Source of the DNA: Amycolatopsis echigonensis
GTDB lineage: Bacteria; Actinomycetota; Actinomycetes; Mycobacteriales; Pseudonocardiaceae
Direction: 5' to 3'
Assembly: GCF_014174495.1 (NCBI RefSeq)
Contig: NZ_JACJHR010000020.1
Location: 62,001 to 126,000 of the forward strand
Length of the DNA: 64,000 bases
The translations under genes and the position numbers were made by a program. Below are positions 27,579-36,716 of the stretch, piece after piece. Below the pieces are notes generated by a model. It did no database searches. It was not told where the DNA came from and was given only the letters and a program-made list of their open reading frames with translations. Within the stretch, counting starts at the first letter, position 1. Each line of letters begins with the position of its first letter.

Positions 27579-28457
27579 TCAAGAGAACAGCGTGTCCAGT
27601 TTCGCCCGCACCCGGTCGAGATCCTCGCTGTACTTCAGCACCGCACCCAGGGTGCGCGCGGCCGTCGCGGCGTCCAGTTCGTCACGCTTGAGCGCGAGCA
27701 AAGCCCGTGCCCAGTCAAGAGATTCGGCGACGCCCGGCGGCTTGAGCAGGTCCATCGCTCGCAGCCGGTGCACCGCGTCGGCGATCTGCCGGGCGAGCGT
27801 CTCGCCGATCCCGGGCAGCCGACGGCGCAGGATGCTGATTTCCCGAGCCAGGTCCGGATGCTCGAGCCAGTGGTAAAGGCACCGGCGCTTGAGCGCGTCG
27901 TGCACCTCGCGGGTCCGGTTGGACGTCAGCACCACCAGCGGCGGCTGCTCCGCACGCACCTCGCCGTACTCCGGGATCGTGACGGTGTACTCGTCCAGCA
28001 ACTGCAGAAGGAACGCCTCGAACTCGTCGTCCGCGCGATCGATCTCGTCCACCAACAGCACGCACGGCGTCGTGGTGAGCGCCTGCAGCAGCGGACGCGC
28101 GAGCAGGAAGCGCTCCGTGTACAGCGAACGCTCGGCAGTGTCCGCGTCGAGCCGTCCGCCGTCGGCCGCTTCGAGGGCCCGCAGGTGCAGCAGCTGACGG
28201 GGGAAGTCCCATTCGTAAAGCGCCTGCGCGGCGTCGATGCCCTCGTGACACTGGAGCCGCACCAACGGCCACTTCAGCGCCTCGGACAAGGCAAGCGCCA
28301 GCGAGGTCTTCCCGGTGCCCGGCTCGCCTTCGCAGAAGAGCGGACGCTGCATCTGCGTCGCGAGAAAACCCGCGGTGGCCAGCCCCTCGTCGGCGAGGTA
28401 ACCGGTGGTGTCGAGGGCGGCCGCGAGCGCGTCGGGCGAGGCGAGGGACTCTGTCAC
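27579..28457 (-). CDS. coxD: CoxD-like MoxR AAA+ ATPase
   Basis: 292 residues from GTG 28457 (VTESLASPDALAAAL). Walker A GEPGTGKTS at about 44-52, Walker B VLLVDEIDRAD, sensor 1 VVLTSNRTRE. MoxR ATPases of the CoxD type remodel partner enzymes, with CoxE as the VWA adaptor. Residues around YEWDFPRQLLHLRALE match CoxD. It lies between the cytidylyltransferase and a gene-free gap. The frame is open 30 codons upstream, but without a ribosome site I could see. Confidence 0.92.
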   Translation of the reverse strand: MTESLASPDALAAALDTTGYLADEGLATAGFLATQMQRPLFCEGEPGTGKTSLALALSEALKWPLVRLQCHEGIDAAQALYEWDFPRQLLHLRALEAADGGRLDADTAERSLYTERFLLARPLLQALTTTPCVLLVDEIDRADDEFEAFLLQLLDEYTVTIPEYGEVRAEQPPLVVLTSNRTREVHDALKRRCLYHWLEHPDLAREISILRRRLPGIGETLARQIADAVHRLRAMDLLKPPGVAESLDWARALLALKRDELDAATAARTLGAVLKYSEDLDRVRAKLDTLFS

Positions 28458-28674
28458 GCCCCCGATCGTAGATCCGAGACAGCCAAGTTCGCCGTTCGCC
28501 GCCTCCCGGCCACGGGATGCCGCACGCTCAGCGCCACGATTCACCACGAGTTCGTCGCGGGCTCCAGCCGTCGCTCGGCGGAACCTCGCCCGGATTCAGT
28601 GACCGCAATCCTGACGACCGGCAAGCCCGCAGCCAGATTTCACTCGCCGCCCGAGCCGCGCACCACCGCACCGC

Positions 28675-29265
28675 TCATCGCCGCTCCGAACCAGGCCCGG
28701 CCAGGTCCCCAGGCCGATCGACATCGCTGCCGCTCCCGAGGTCACCGCACTCGACCAGTCGCACGTCCGCCCGTCCGCGCAACCAGTCCCGCGCCCCGTG
28801 GTCGCCGCGCGCCGAAGCCGCGATCTCGCCCCACCAACGCCGCCCGAACAACACCGGATGCCCCGGAACCCCCTGGTAAGCGGCCCGCACGACGGCGTCC
28901 TCGGAGGCCTCCCCGACGATCCGCGCGAGCGCCTCGGCCGGCACCCACGGCAGATCCACCAGGTGCACGAGCGCCGCCACCGCCGGCTCCTCCGCGAGCG
29001 ATTCGAGCCCGGCCTTCAGCGACTCCCCCATCCCGGCCTGCCACCGCACCGCGGGCACCGCGGTCACGTCCGGCGGCAGCAGCTCCCGGACCTGCTCAGC
29101 CGACGCTCCGACCACCACCCGCACCGAGGCGCATCCGGCCTCGGCCAGGTTCCGGACCGCCCGCCGGACCAGCGGTTCCCCGTCGTACTCGACCAGTGCT
29201 TTCGGACCGCCGAACCGCCGTCCCGCGCCGGCGGCGAGCAGCAGTCCGGCAACCGGTTCCGGCAT
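28675..29265 (-). CDS. mocA: MobA-like nucleotidyltransferase, probable molybdopterin cytidylyltransferase
   Basis: 196 residues. The NTP-transferase signature LLLAAGAGRRFGGPKALVEYDG is at the N-terminus, and LVHLVDLPWVPAEAL is the metal-binding Asp region. MocA attaches CMP to molybdopterin, giving the cofactor form that hydroxylases of the CoxL/XdhA family need, so its place beside coxD and coxL fits. GlmU-like or CofC-like activities are less likely. Separated by 217 bases from coxD and by nine from the IclR gene downstream. Confidence 0.85.
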   Translation of the reverse strand: MPEPVAGLLLAAGAGRRFGGPKALVEYDGEPLVRRAVRNLAEAGCASVRVVVGASAEQVRELLPPDVTAVPAVRWQAGMGESLKAGLESLAEEPAVAALVHLVDLPWVPAEALARIVGEASEDAVVRAAYQGVPGHPVLFGRRWWGEIAASARGDHGARDWLRGRADVRLVECGDLGSGSDVDRPGDLAGPGSERR

Positions 29266-29274
29266 CGGCCCTCC

Positions 29275-30081
29275 TCAGCCCTGGATCGCTCGTCCGGGGG
29301 CGACCGCGGCGAGCTCGGCCGAAATGGCAGCCGCGGTGTCGAGCAATGGCGGAACGAACTGGGTCCGGACGGTCTCGACCGACGTCCGGCTCGCGTGCGT
29401 CGAGATGTTCACCGCGGCGACCGCGCGCCCCGCCTTGTTGCGGATCGGCGCGGCGACCGAACGCAGACCTTCCTCTAGTTCCTGGTCGACCATCGCCCAG
29501 CCCTGCTCCCGGACCTTGGCCAGCTCGGCCTCGAGAGCGGCGCGTTCAGTGAGCGTGTGCGAGGTCAACCGGTTGAGGTTGGCGACGATGAAGTAGGCGT
29601 TGAGTTCAGTCTGATTCATGTCGGCGAGCAGCACGTGTCCCATCGACGTGGCGTGCGCCGGGAACCGCGTGCCGACGTTGATGCTCACCGTCATGATCCG
29701 CGACACCGCGACGCGCGCGACGTACACGATGTCGGTGATCTCCAGCACCGACACCGAACTCGACTCGTGCACCTCCGCCGACAGCCGCTCCAGGTGCGGT
29801 TGCGCGATCTCGGCCAGGCTGAGGCTGGACAAATAGGCGTAGCCGAGTTCCAGCACGCGCGCGGTGAGCGAGAAGTACTTGCCGTCGGTGCGGACGTAAC
29901 CGAGATCCACGAGAGTCAGCAGGAACCGGCGCGCGGCCGCACGGGTCAGCCCGGTGGCGCGCGCGACGTCGCTGAGCGTCGGATGCGGGGCCTCGGCGCT
30001 GAACGCCTTGATCACCGCCAGCCCGCGCTCCAGCGACTGCACGTGGTGCGCCCCGCGTTCGGCCTGGTCGTCGGAGTCCAT
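29275..30081 (-). CDS. pcaR: IclR-family regulator of the protocatechuate operon
   Basis: 268 residues from ATG 30081 (MDSDDQAERGAHHVQSLERG). N-terminal winged helix (PTLSDVARATGLTRAAARRFL) and C-terminal IclR effector domain (GTRFPAHATSMGHVLLADM, DQELEEGLRSVAAPIRN) closest to the PcaR/PcaU/CatR group, which senses protocatechuate or beta-ketoadipate. Unusually it is last in the operon, 11 bases beyond pcaC, so it would be co-expressed with what it controls. A candidate operator is at 35407-35421 upstream of pcaI. Confidence 0.88.
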   Translation of the reverse strand: MDSDDQAERGAHHVQSLERGLAVIKAFSAEAPHPTLSDVARATGLTRAAARRFLLTLVDLGYVRTDGKYFSLTARVLELGYAYLSSLSLAEIAQPHLERLSAEVHESSSVSVLEITDIVYVARVAVSRIMTVSINVGTRFPAHATSMGHVLLADMNQTELNAYFIVANLNRLTSHTLTERAALEAELAKVREQGWAMVDQELEEGLRSVAAPIRNKAGRAVAAVNISTHASRTSVETVRTQFVPPLLDTAAAISAELAAVAPGRAIQG

Positions 30082-30091
30082 GCGGCGAACC

Positions 30092-30493
30092 TTATCCGCC
30101 CGGCGGCTGGGCGGTGGATTCTCCCAGCTCCGCGAGGACGCGCTGGGCGATCCCGATCGCCGTGTTCGCCGCGGGGACGCCCGCGTACACGCCGGTGTGC
30201 AGCAGGACCTCGCGGATCTCGTCCGCGGTGAGCCCGTTGCGCACGGCCGCGCGGACGTGCATCGCCAGCTCGTCGTGGCAGTGCAGCGCGGTGAGCGCGG
30301 CCAGCGTGATGCAGCTGCGGGTGCGCCGGTCGAGGCCGTCGCGCGTCCACACCGAACCCCACGCCGCTTCGGTGATGTACTCCTGGAACGGCTTGCTGAA
30401 CTCGGTGGTCCGCGCGACCGCCCGGTCGACATGCTCGTCGCCGAGCACCTCGCGGCGCACCCGCATGCCCGCCTCGTACCGGTCTCCGGTCAC
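30092..30493 (-). CDS. pcaC: 4-carboxymuconolactone decarboxylase
   Basis: 133 residues, GTG start at 30493 overlapping the pcaD stop (GTGA). AhpD/CMD fold: RREVLGDEHVDRAVARTTEFSKPFQEYITEAAWGSVW, then RSCITLAALTALHCHDELAMH with the conserved His. Removes CO2 from gamma-carboxymuconolactone to give beta-ketoadipate enol-lactone, PcaD's substrate. In many actinomycetes pcaC and pcaD are fused as pcaL; here they are separate genes with coupled translation. Confidence 0.92.
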   Translation of the reverse strand: MTGDRYEAGMRVRREVLGDEHVDRAVARTTEFSKPFQEYITEAAWGSVWTRDGLDRRTRSCITLAALTALHCHDELAMHVRAAVRNGLTADEIREVLLHTGVYAGVPAANTAIGIAQRVLAELGESTAQPPGG

Positions 30494-31269
30494 TGCTCCT
30501 CCGTGATCCGCTCGAGGATCAGCCGGGTGAATTCGCCCGGCTGTTCGTAGCTGCCCAGGTGCGCGGCGGAGGCGACAACCTCGAGCCGGGCGCCGGGGAT
30601 CCCTTCCGCGATGACCCTCGCGTGCGGCTCGGCGGGCGTCGACGGATCGTCGGCACCGGCGATCACCAGCGTCGGAACGGAGATCTTCGGCAGGTCGCCG
30701 GTGAGATCCATCCGCTCGATCACCTCGCAGCATCCGGCGTACCCCTCGTCGGGCTGGGACGCGACCATCTCGCGCAGGTACGCGACCTGGTCGGGATGCG
30801 CCTGCGCGTAGCCCGGAGTGACCCAGCGTCCGACGGTGGCTTCCGCGACCGCACCGGTGCCTTCGGCCCGTACGAGGCGTGCGCGATCGGCCCACATCTC
30901 GGGCGGTCCGAGCAGCGCGGACGTGCAGCACAGCGTGAGGCTCGACAACCGCTCCGCGGCGTTCGCGCCGAGCCACATCCCGGTCATCCCGCCGAGCGAC
31001 AGGCCGACGAAGTGCGCGCGCTCAACACCGAGGTCATCGAGCAGGCCCAGCACGTCGCCGCCCAGATCGGCCAGGTCGTACGGCCCCGGCGGCACCGGCG
31101 ACGACCCGTGGCCGCGCGGGTCGTAGCGGACCACGCGGAATCCGCGTTCGGTCAACGGCGCGACTTGCGGCTCCCACATCCGGTGATCGCTGCCGATCGA
31201 GTTGGAGAACACCACCACCGGACCCGCTGCCGGACCTTCGACGACCCGGTGCACCCGGACACTGCTCAC
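30490..31269 (-). CDS. pcaD: 3-oxoadipate enol-lactonase
   Basis: 259 residues from GTG 31269. Alpha/beta hydrolase with nucleophile elbow GLSLGG (FVGLSLGGMTGMWLG), acid region LVIAGADDPSTP and His in ASAAHLGSYEQP; the N-terminal FSNSIGSDHRMWEPQ is characteristic of PcaD. Opens the enol-lactone to beta-ketoadipate. Between pcaG (29-base gap) and pcaC (4-base overlap). Confidence 0.94.
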   Translation of the reverse strand: MSSVRVHRVVEGPAAGPVVVFSNSIGSDHRMWEPQVAPLTERGFRVVRYDPRGHGSSPVPPGPYDLADLGGDVLGLLDDLGVERAHFVGLSLGGMTGMWLGANAAERLSSLTLCCTSALLGPPEMWADRARLVRAEGTGAVAEATVGRWVTPGYAQAHPDQVAYLREMVASQPDEGYAGCCEVIERMDLTGDLPKISVPTLVIAGADDPSTPAEPHARVIAEGIPGARLEVVASAAHLGSYEQPGEFTRLILERITEEQ

Positions 31270-31298
31270 GCTTGAACCTCCACAATGGACACGGCCGG

Positions 31299-31850
31299 TC
31301 AGACCGCGAAGAACACCGTCTCGCCTTCGCCTTGCAAACGTACGTCGAACCGGTAGCCGGCACCGTCCTTCTTGGCCAGCAACGTATCCCGCCGTTCCTC
31401 GGGAACGCTCGCCAGCACGGCGTCGCCGGCGTTGTCCTGATCCTCGAAGTACATGCGCGTGACGACCCGGTTCAGCAGCCCGCGCGCGAACACCGACACG
31501 TCGATGTGGCGCGCCTGGGCGGCCCCGGACGCGTCCGGCACGATTCCGGGCAGCAGCGTGAGAATCCGGTACTGGCCTTGCTCGTCGGTGGGACACCGGC
31601 CGAATCCCCGGAACGGACCGGCGGGCTTGCCGCGCGGGTCGTCGGGGTGGTCGAACCTGCCGTCCGGATCCGCCTGCCACGTCTCGATCATCGCGTCGGG
31701 AACCGGATTGCCCGATCCGTCGTAGACCCCGCCGCGGATCCACACCGCGCCTTCAGTGCCTTCCGGGACCACGAACGGCCCGTCGTCCCAGGGCAGCCCG
31801 ATGGACAGGTACGGCCCGACGGTCTGCGAGGGCGTGCTTTCCAGCCTCAC
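31299..31850 (-). CDS. pcaG: Protocatechuate 3,4-dioxygenase alpha subunit
   Basis: 183 residues, GTG 31850 overlapping the pcaH stop. Intradiol dioxygenase fold (TPSQTVGPYLSIGLPW, PVPDAMIETWQADPDGRF, ARHIDVSVFARGLLNRVVTR). The alpha chain shapes the pocket but lacks the iron-binding Tyr pair, which the beta chain supplies. With PcaH it cleaves the protocatechuate ring between the two hydroxyls. Confidence 0.95.
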   Translation of the reverse strand: MRLESTPSQTVGPYLSIGLPWDDGPFVVPEGTEGAVWIRGGVYDGSGNPVPDAMIETWQADPDGRFDHPDDPRGKPAGPFRGFGRCPTDEQGQYRILTLLPGIVPDASGAAQARHIDVSVFARGLLNRVVTRMYFEDQDNAGDAVLASVPEERRDTLLAKKDGAGYRFDVRLQGEGETVFFAV

Positions 31851-32581
31851 TCGTCCTCCTCCTCGTCCTCGAACACCGACTGTTCGCGCCCGCGCACCAC
31901 GATGTCGAACTGGAACGCCAGGGCCCATTCCTCTTCTGTGCGGTCGAGGTCGAACCGGGAGATCATCCGCTGCCGCGCCTTCTCGTCCGGAATGGAGTTG
32001 AAGATCGGGTCCTGGGAGAACAGCGGGTCGTCCGGGAAGTACATCTGGGTGACGAGCCGCTGGGTGAACGCCGAACCGAACACCGAGAAGTGGATGTGCG
32101 CCGGACGCCAGGCGTTGTCGTGGTTCTTCCAGGGGTACGCACCGGGCTTGATGGTGGTGAACTCGTAGCGTCCGGCGTCGTCGGTCAGCGTGCGGCCGAG
32201 CCCGTCGAAGTTCGGGTCGAGCGGGGACGGCCAGCGGTCGCCGGTGTGCCGGTAGCGGCCGCCCGCGTTGGCCTGCCAGATCTCGACGAGCGAGTTGCGG
32301 ATCGGCCGCCCGTCCCCGTCGAGAAGCCGTCCGGTGACGATGATCCGCTGGCCCTGCGGCTCGCCCGCGTGCTGGCGGGTGAGGTCGTTGTCGAGTTCGC
32401 CGAGCCGCCCCGGGCCGAGCAGCGGGCCGGTGACCTCGGTGAGCATCTGCGGCAGCAGGACCAGCGGCTGCTTCGGATGCCGCAACGCCGTTGAGCGGTA
32501 CGGCGCGTAGTCGAGCGGCGGATGGGTGCCGTCCGGATCGGGCCGGTACTGCGGCAGGCGCCGGTCGGTTGGTGTGGCCAC
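31847..32581 (-). CDS. pcaH: Protocatechuate 3,4-dioxygenase beta subunit
   Basis: 244 residues, GTG start at 32581. Catalytic chain: Fe(III) ligands fall in NAGGRYRH, GAYPWKN and the RPAHIHFS pair. The N-terminal PcaH extension (PPLDYAPYRSTALRHPKQPL) is present. The C-terminus is a run of acidic residues (FEDEEEDE), longer than I would expect. First ring-cleavage step of the operon; followed by pcaG with a 4-base overlap. Confidence 0.95.
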   Translation of the reverse strand: MATPTDRRLPQYRPDPDGTHPPLDYAPYRSTALRHPKQPLVLLPQMLTEVTGPLLGPGRLGELDNDLTRQHAGEPQGQRIIVTGRLLDGDGRPIRNSLVEIWQANAGGRYRHTGDRWPSPLDPNFDGLGRTLTDDAGRYEFTTIKPGAYPWKNHDNAWRPAHIHFSVFGSAFTQRLVTQMYFPDDPLFSQDPIFNSIPDEKARQRMISRFDLDRTEEEWALAFQFDIVVRGREQSVFEDEEEDE

Positions 32582-32596
32582 GATGCCTCCCCTTTC

Positions 32597-33778
32597 TCAG
32601 CGATTCTCGAGCACGACAGCGAGCCCCTGGCCGACGCCGATGCAGATCGCCGCGAGGCCCCAGCGACCGCCGGTGCGGCGGAGGTGATGCGCCAGCGTGC
32701 CGATGATCCGGCCGCCGGACGCGCCCAGCGGGTGCCCGATCGCGATGGCCCCGCCGTTGACGTTGACGATTTCGGGGTCGAGCTTCGACCACTCTTTCAG
32801 GCAGGCCAGCGATTGCGCCGCGAACGCCTCGTTGAGTTCCACCGCGGCGAGGTCGTTCCAGTCGATGCCCGCCCGTTCCAGCGCGATCTCCGCCGCGCGC
32901 ACCGGGCCGATGCCGAACACGTCCGGATCGACCCCCGCGGCGCCGCGGCCGGCGATCCGGGCCAGCGGCGTCTTGCCGAGCCGTTCGGCCGCGGCCTCGT
33001 CGCCGAGCAGCAACGCCGACGCACCGTCGTTCAGCGGCGACGCGTTCCCCGCCGTGACGGTGCCATTTTCCTTGCTGAACACTGTTTTCAGCTTCGCGAG
33101 CTTCTCAGGCGAGGAGTCCGGCCGGATGCCCTCGTCCCGGGCCAGTTCGACGCCTTCGACCGGAACCACGTGATCGTCGTAGAAGCCCTCGTCCCACGCC
33201 CGCGCGGCGTTCACGTGACTGCGCGCGGCGAACGCGTCCTGCTCGTCGCGACCGATGCCGTAACGCTCGGCGAGCAGCTCGGTGGACTCGCCGAGGGAGA
33301 CGGTCCACTGCGACGGCATCGCCGGGTTGACCATCCGCCAGCCGAGCGCGGTGTTGTACAGCGTCTGGTTGCCGGCCGGGAAAGCCTTGTCCGGCTTCGG
33401 CATCACCAGCGGCGAGCGGCTCATCGATTCGACGCCGCCCGCGACCACCAGCGAAGCGTCGCCGACCTGAATCGCCCGGCTCGCCTGCATGGTCGCCTCG
33501 ACGCCGGACCCGCACAACCGGTTCACCGTCGCGCCGGGCACCGAGGTCGGCCAGCCGGCGAGGAGCGCGGCCATCCGCGCCACGTTGCGGTTGTCCTCGC
33601 CCGCCCCGTTGGCGTCACCGAGCACCACCTCGTCCACAGTGGACGGATCGAGCCCGTTGCGCTCGGCCAGCGCGCGCAGGACGCCCGCGGCCAGGTCGTC
33701 AGGACGCACTCCGGAGAGAGCGCCGCCGTAGCGCCCGAAGGGAGTGCGGATCGCGTCGAGTACATAAGCGTCGCTCAT
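32597..33778 (-). CDS. pcaF: Beta-ketoadipyl-CoA thiolase
   Basis: 393 residues, the usual thiolase length. Nucleophile Cys in NRLCGSGVEA, His in GGAIAIGHPLGASGGR and a final Cys region ICIGVGQGLA. Splits beta-ketoadipyl-CoA to succinyl-CoA and acetyl-CoA. Start ATG overlaps the pcaJ stop by four bases. A general acetyl-CoA acetyltransferase is the alternative, but the operon context decides. Confidence 0.92.
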   Translation of the reverse strand: MSDAYVLDAIRTPFGRYGGALSGVRPDDLAAGVLRALAERNGLDPSTVDEVVLGDANGAGEDNRNVARMAALLAGWPTSVPGATVNRLCGSGVEATMQASRAIQVGDASLVVAGGVESMSRSPLVMPKPDKAFPAGNQTLYNTALGWRMVNPAMPSQWTVSLGESTELLAERYGIGRDEQDAFAARSHVNAARAWDEGFYDDHVVPVEGVELARDEGIRPDSSPEKLAKLKTVFSKENGTVTAGNASPLNDGASALLLGDEAAAERLGKTPLARIAGRGAAGVDPDVFGIGPVRAAEIALERAGIDWNDLAAVELNEAFAAQSLACLKEWSKLDPEIVNVNGGAIAIGHPLGASGGRIIGTLAHHLRRTGGRWGLAAICIGVGQGLAVVLENR

Positions 33779-34530
33779 TCGCCGGCCTTCTTCAGTTCAC
33801 GGAGCAGGGTCAATTCGCGTTCGGTGGGCGCGGGTGTGGTTTTGAGGTCCGCGGCCGCCTTCAGTGTCCACCCCGTCGCTTCCACGACCTGGTCCAGCTC
33901 GACGCCGGGGTGCAGTTCGGTGAGAGTGAGCTCCGCGGTGTCCGGGTCGGGCCGTATCAGCCCGAGGTCGGTGACCACGAGCGTCGGCCCGGCGCCGCGC
34001 AGGCCAAGCCGTTCGCGGTCGCCGCGCCCGGTGCCGTGGCCGAACGACGTCACGAAGTCGACCTTGTCCACGAACGTCCGCTTGCTCTGCCGCAGCACGA
34101 CGAACACTTCCTTGCAGGACGCGGCGATCTCCGGCGCCCCGCCCGCGCCGGGCAGGCGCACCTTCGGATCGTGGTAGTCGGAACCAATGACGGTGGTGTT
34201 GATGTTGCCGAACTTGTCGAGTTGCGCCGCGCCGAGGAACCCGACGTCGATCCGGCCGGGCTGCAGCCAGTAATTGAACACCTCGGGCACACTGACGACG
34301 GCGTCGGCGGTGTCGGCCAGCTCGCCGTCGCCGATCGACAGCGGCAGCCTGCTGGGTTTCGCGCCGAGACAGCCCGATTCGTAGATCAGTGTGAGGTTCG
34401 GGGCGTGCGTGCGACGAGCCAGGTTGGCCGCCGTGCTGGGCAACCCGATCCCGACGAAACACGACATGCCCTCGCCGAGCGCACGGGCCGCGGCGATGCT
34501 CATCATCTCGTCGGCGGTGTACGCGCTCAT
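33775..34530 (-). CDS. pcaJ: 3-oxoadipate CoA-transferase, beta subunit
   Basis: 251 residues from ATG 34530 (MSAYTADEMMSIAAARALGE). CoA-transferase family I beta chain; catalytic Glu in IYESGCLG. GLPSTAANLARRTHAPNL and the late TLTELHPGVELDQV fit the group. Overlaps pcaI (ATGA) and pcaF (4 bases). With PcaI it moves CoA from succinyl-CoA to beta-ketoadipate. Confidence 0.92.
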   Translation of the reverse strand: MSAYTADEMMSIAAARALGEGMSCFVGIGLPSTAANLARRTHAPNLTLIYESGCLGAKPSRLPLSIGDGELADTADAVVSVPEVFNYWLQPGRIDVGFLGAAQLDKFGNINTTVIGSDYHDPKVRLPGAGGAPEIAASCKEVFVVLRQSKRTFVDKVDFVTSFGHGTGRGDRERLGLRGAGPTLVVTDLGLIRPDPDTAELTLTELHPGVELDQVVEATGWTLKAAADLKTTPAPTERELTLLRELKKAGE

Positions 34531-35336
34531 GCCTTCACCCCGGTCAGCTCGTTCAGCCACTTGCCGAATTCCTCGCGGTCCCGTCCGATCTCGTCCCACG
34601 CCTGGTACGCCGCGTTGTCCCGCTCGTAGTACCCGGCGGCATACGACGGCGCCGCGCCGTGCGGCACCTCGGCCACCGCGGTGACCGCCCAGGACGGAAG
34701 GACCAGCGCGCCCGGCCGGGGCTCCAGCTCGTCGACGATCTCTTCGACGGTGACCAGCGACCGCTTGGCCGCGAGCACCGCTTCCTTCTGCACGCCCGCG
34801 ATGCCCCACAGCTGGACGTTGCCCGCCCGGTCGGCGCGCTGCGCGTGCACGATCGTGACGTCCGGGTTCAGCGCGGGCACCGCGGTGAGCTGCTCGCCGG
34901 TGAACGGGCAGGTGATCGGCTTGATCGTGTCCGTCTGCGCGGGCAGGTCGGTGCCGGTGTACCCGCGCAGCACCGCGAACGGCAACCCGGAAGCACCTGC
35001 GACATAACGGTTCGCCATGCCCGCATGGCTGTGTTCCTCGATCTCCAGCGGCGACGGCCACGCGTGCTGCACGGCGTCGCGGAACCGGTGCAGCGAGCCG
35101 ACCCCGGGGTTGCCGCCCCACGAGAAGATCAGCTTGCTCGCACAGCCCGCTCCGATGAGCTGGTCGTAAACGATGTCCGGCGTCATCCGCACGAGCGTGA
35201 GGTTCCGCCTGCCCTGACGGATGATCTCGTGCCCGGCCGCCACGGGAATGAGGTGCGTGAAGCCCTCGAGAGCGACGGTGTCTCCGTCGTGCACCAGCTC
35301 GGCGACCGCCTCGCCGAGCGACAGCACCCTTGCCAT
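34527..35336 (-). CDS. pcaI: 3-oxoadipate CoA-transferase, alpha subunit
   Basis: 269 residues from ATG 35336 (MARVLSLGEAVAELVHDGDT). The glycine-rich alpha-chain loop is FSWGGNPGVGSLHRFRDAV, with KLIFSWGG typical of this subgroup. First gene of pcaIJFHGDC-R, all minus strand with overlaps or short gaps. The long frame reading upstream through the promoter region is not coding. Confidence 0.92.
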   Translation of the reverse strand: MARVLSLGEAVAELVHDGDTVALEGFTHLIPVAAGHEIIRQGRRNLTLVRMTPDIVYDQLIGAGCASKLIFSWGGNPGVGSLHRFRDAVQHAWPSPLEIEEHSHAGMANRYVAGASGLPFAVLRGYTGTDLPAQTDTIKPITCPFTGEQLTAVPALNPDVTIVHAQRADRAGNVQLWGIAGVQKEAVLAAKRSLVTVEEIVDELEPRPGALVLPSWAVTAVAEVPHGAAPSYAAGYYERDNAAYQAWDEIGRDREEFGKWLNELTGVKA

Positions 35337-35768
35337 CACGAGCCCTTCCGTCTGGATCTTCCTGCTTCCGGCGTTCCGTGCTAGCGTGTTCGCATCGCGC
35401 ACAGAAGTTCTACATATGAACATAACACGATCCGGCCGCCCGCGGGAGTGCCAAAAGGTGAAGCGGACGTCCGGACAGACGGCACAAGACACCGCGAGGT
35501 TCGCGGCTTCGAGAGGAATGAGGTGAGGCGATAAGACAACACGGTGCGCGAGGAGTCGGCGAACGGGTATAGCGGCAGGCACAGAGCGGCGCGGTCGGCG
35601 GGAGACCGGATTTCGTTGCGTGGTACCGCAATGCGGAATTCGGGCACTGCCCTCCGTCGGCGGCGTTCTGTCGCGGTCGGACGCTCCGTCGCAGCTCAGG
35701 CGGGTGTCCGGCGGTGAGCGCGCCGCGAACCTCGCCCGGGCGGCACGGTCGGCATTAGGCTGCTCGCC
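35337..35768. promoter_or_regulatory. Divergent pca / glycerate control region
   Basis: 432 bases between pcaI and the divergent hydroxyacid dehydrogenase. The first 90 are AT-rich (TACATATGAACATAACAC near 35411), as expected for the pca promoter. No small gene was found. Confidence 0.5.
35407..35421. promoter_or_regulatory. Candidate PcaR (IclR) operator
   Basis: GTTCTACATATGAAC: GTTC/GAAC ends with an AT-rich middle, about 70 bases upstream of pcaI. IclR proteins bind 14-15 base sites of this build. The palindrome is imperfect in the middle. Confidence 0.45.
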
Positions 35769-36716
35769 ATGCCGAAGATCGCTGTCACCCGCTGGATCCC
35801 GGACGAGGCCGTGCAGGTGCTCGGCGAGGCAGGCGAAGTCGAAATCTCGCCGGAGGACCGGCCGCTCACGCCCGAGGAACTGCGGAAGTTCGTCGCCGGA
35901 TCGGCCGCGGTGGTGTCGATGCTGCACGACCGGATCGACGGCTCAGTCGCGGACGCGGCGGGTCCCGGTCTGAAGATCGTCGCGAACGTCGCGGTGGGCT
36001 ACGACAACGTGGAGGTCAGTGCACTGGCCGAGCGCGGGGTCGTGGTCGCCAACACGCCAGGCGTGCTCACCGACGCCACCGCGGATCTCACGTTCGGATT
36101 GCTGCTGGCCGTTTCGCGGCGGCTCGGCGAAGGCGAACGTTTGCTGCGCGCACGGCAGCCGTGGTCGTTCCACCTCGGCTTCCTGCTCGGGTCCGGACTG
36201 CAGGGCAAGACGCTCGGCATCGTCGGGCTCGGGCAGATCGGCCGCGCGGTGGCGACGCGGGCGGCGGCGTTCGGGATGCGGGTCGTCTACTCCGGACGGT
36301 CGGCGAAACCGGACTTCGACGGCGAGTTCGTGTCGTTCGACGAGCTGCTGCGGCGTTCCGACTTCGTGTCGCTGCACTGTCCGCTGACTCCCGAGACCCG
36401 ACACCTCATCGACGCGGACGCATTGCGGACGATGAAGCCGAGCGCGTACCTGGTCAACACCACGCGCGGTCCGGTGGTCGACGAGTCGGCTCTGGCCGAC
36501 GCGCTCGAAGCCGGCGAGATCGCGGGCGCGGCGCTGGACGTGTTCGAGAAGGAGCCGGACGTCGAGCCACGGCTGCTGAACCGCGACGACGTGGTGCTGA
36601 CGCCGCACCTCGGATCGGCGACGGTGGAAACGCGTACGGCGATGGCGGTGCTGGCCGCGCGCAACGTCGTCTCGGTGCTCGCCGGCTCCGAGCCGCTGAC
36701 GGAGGTGGGCCGATGA
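35769..36716 (+). CDS. D-2-hydroxyacid dehydrogenase, probable glyoxylate/hydroxypyruvate reductase
   Basis: 315 residues. NAD(P) loop GLGQIG (TLGIVGLGQIGRAVA), substrate Arg in NTTRGPVVDE, acid Glu in DVFEKEP and His in LTPHLGSAT: the full catalytic set of this family. VAVGYDNVEVSALAERGVVVANTPG is the family segment. Co-transcribed with glycerate kinase by a 4-base overlap (ATGA), so the reaction is most simply hydroxypyruvate or glyoxylate reduction feeding glycerate. Gluconate 2-dehydrogenase activity is also seen in this family. Confidence 0.88.
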   Translation: MPKIAVTRWIPDEAVQVLGEAGEVEISPEDRPLTPEELRKFVAGSAAVVSMLHDRIDGSVADAAGPGLKIVANVAVGYDNVEVSALAERGVVVANTPGVLTDATADLTFGLLLAVSRRLGEGERLLRARQPWSFHLGFLLGSGLQGKTLGIVGLGQIGRAVATRAAAFGMRVVYSGRSAKPDFDGEFVSFDELLRRSDFVSLHCPLTPETRHLIDADALRTMKPSAYLVNTTRGPVVDESALADALEAGEIAGAALDVFEKEPDVEPRLLNRDDVVLTPHLGSATVETRTAMAVLAARNVVSVLAGSEPLTEVGR

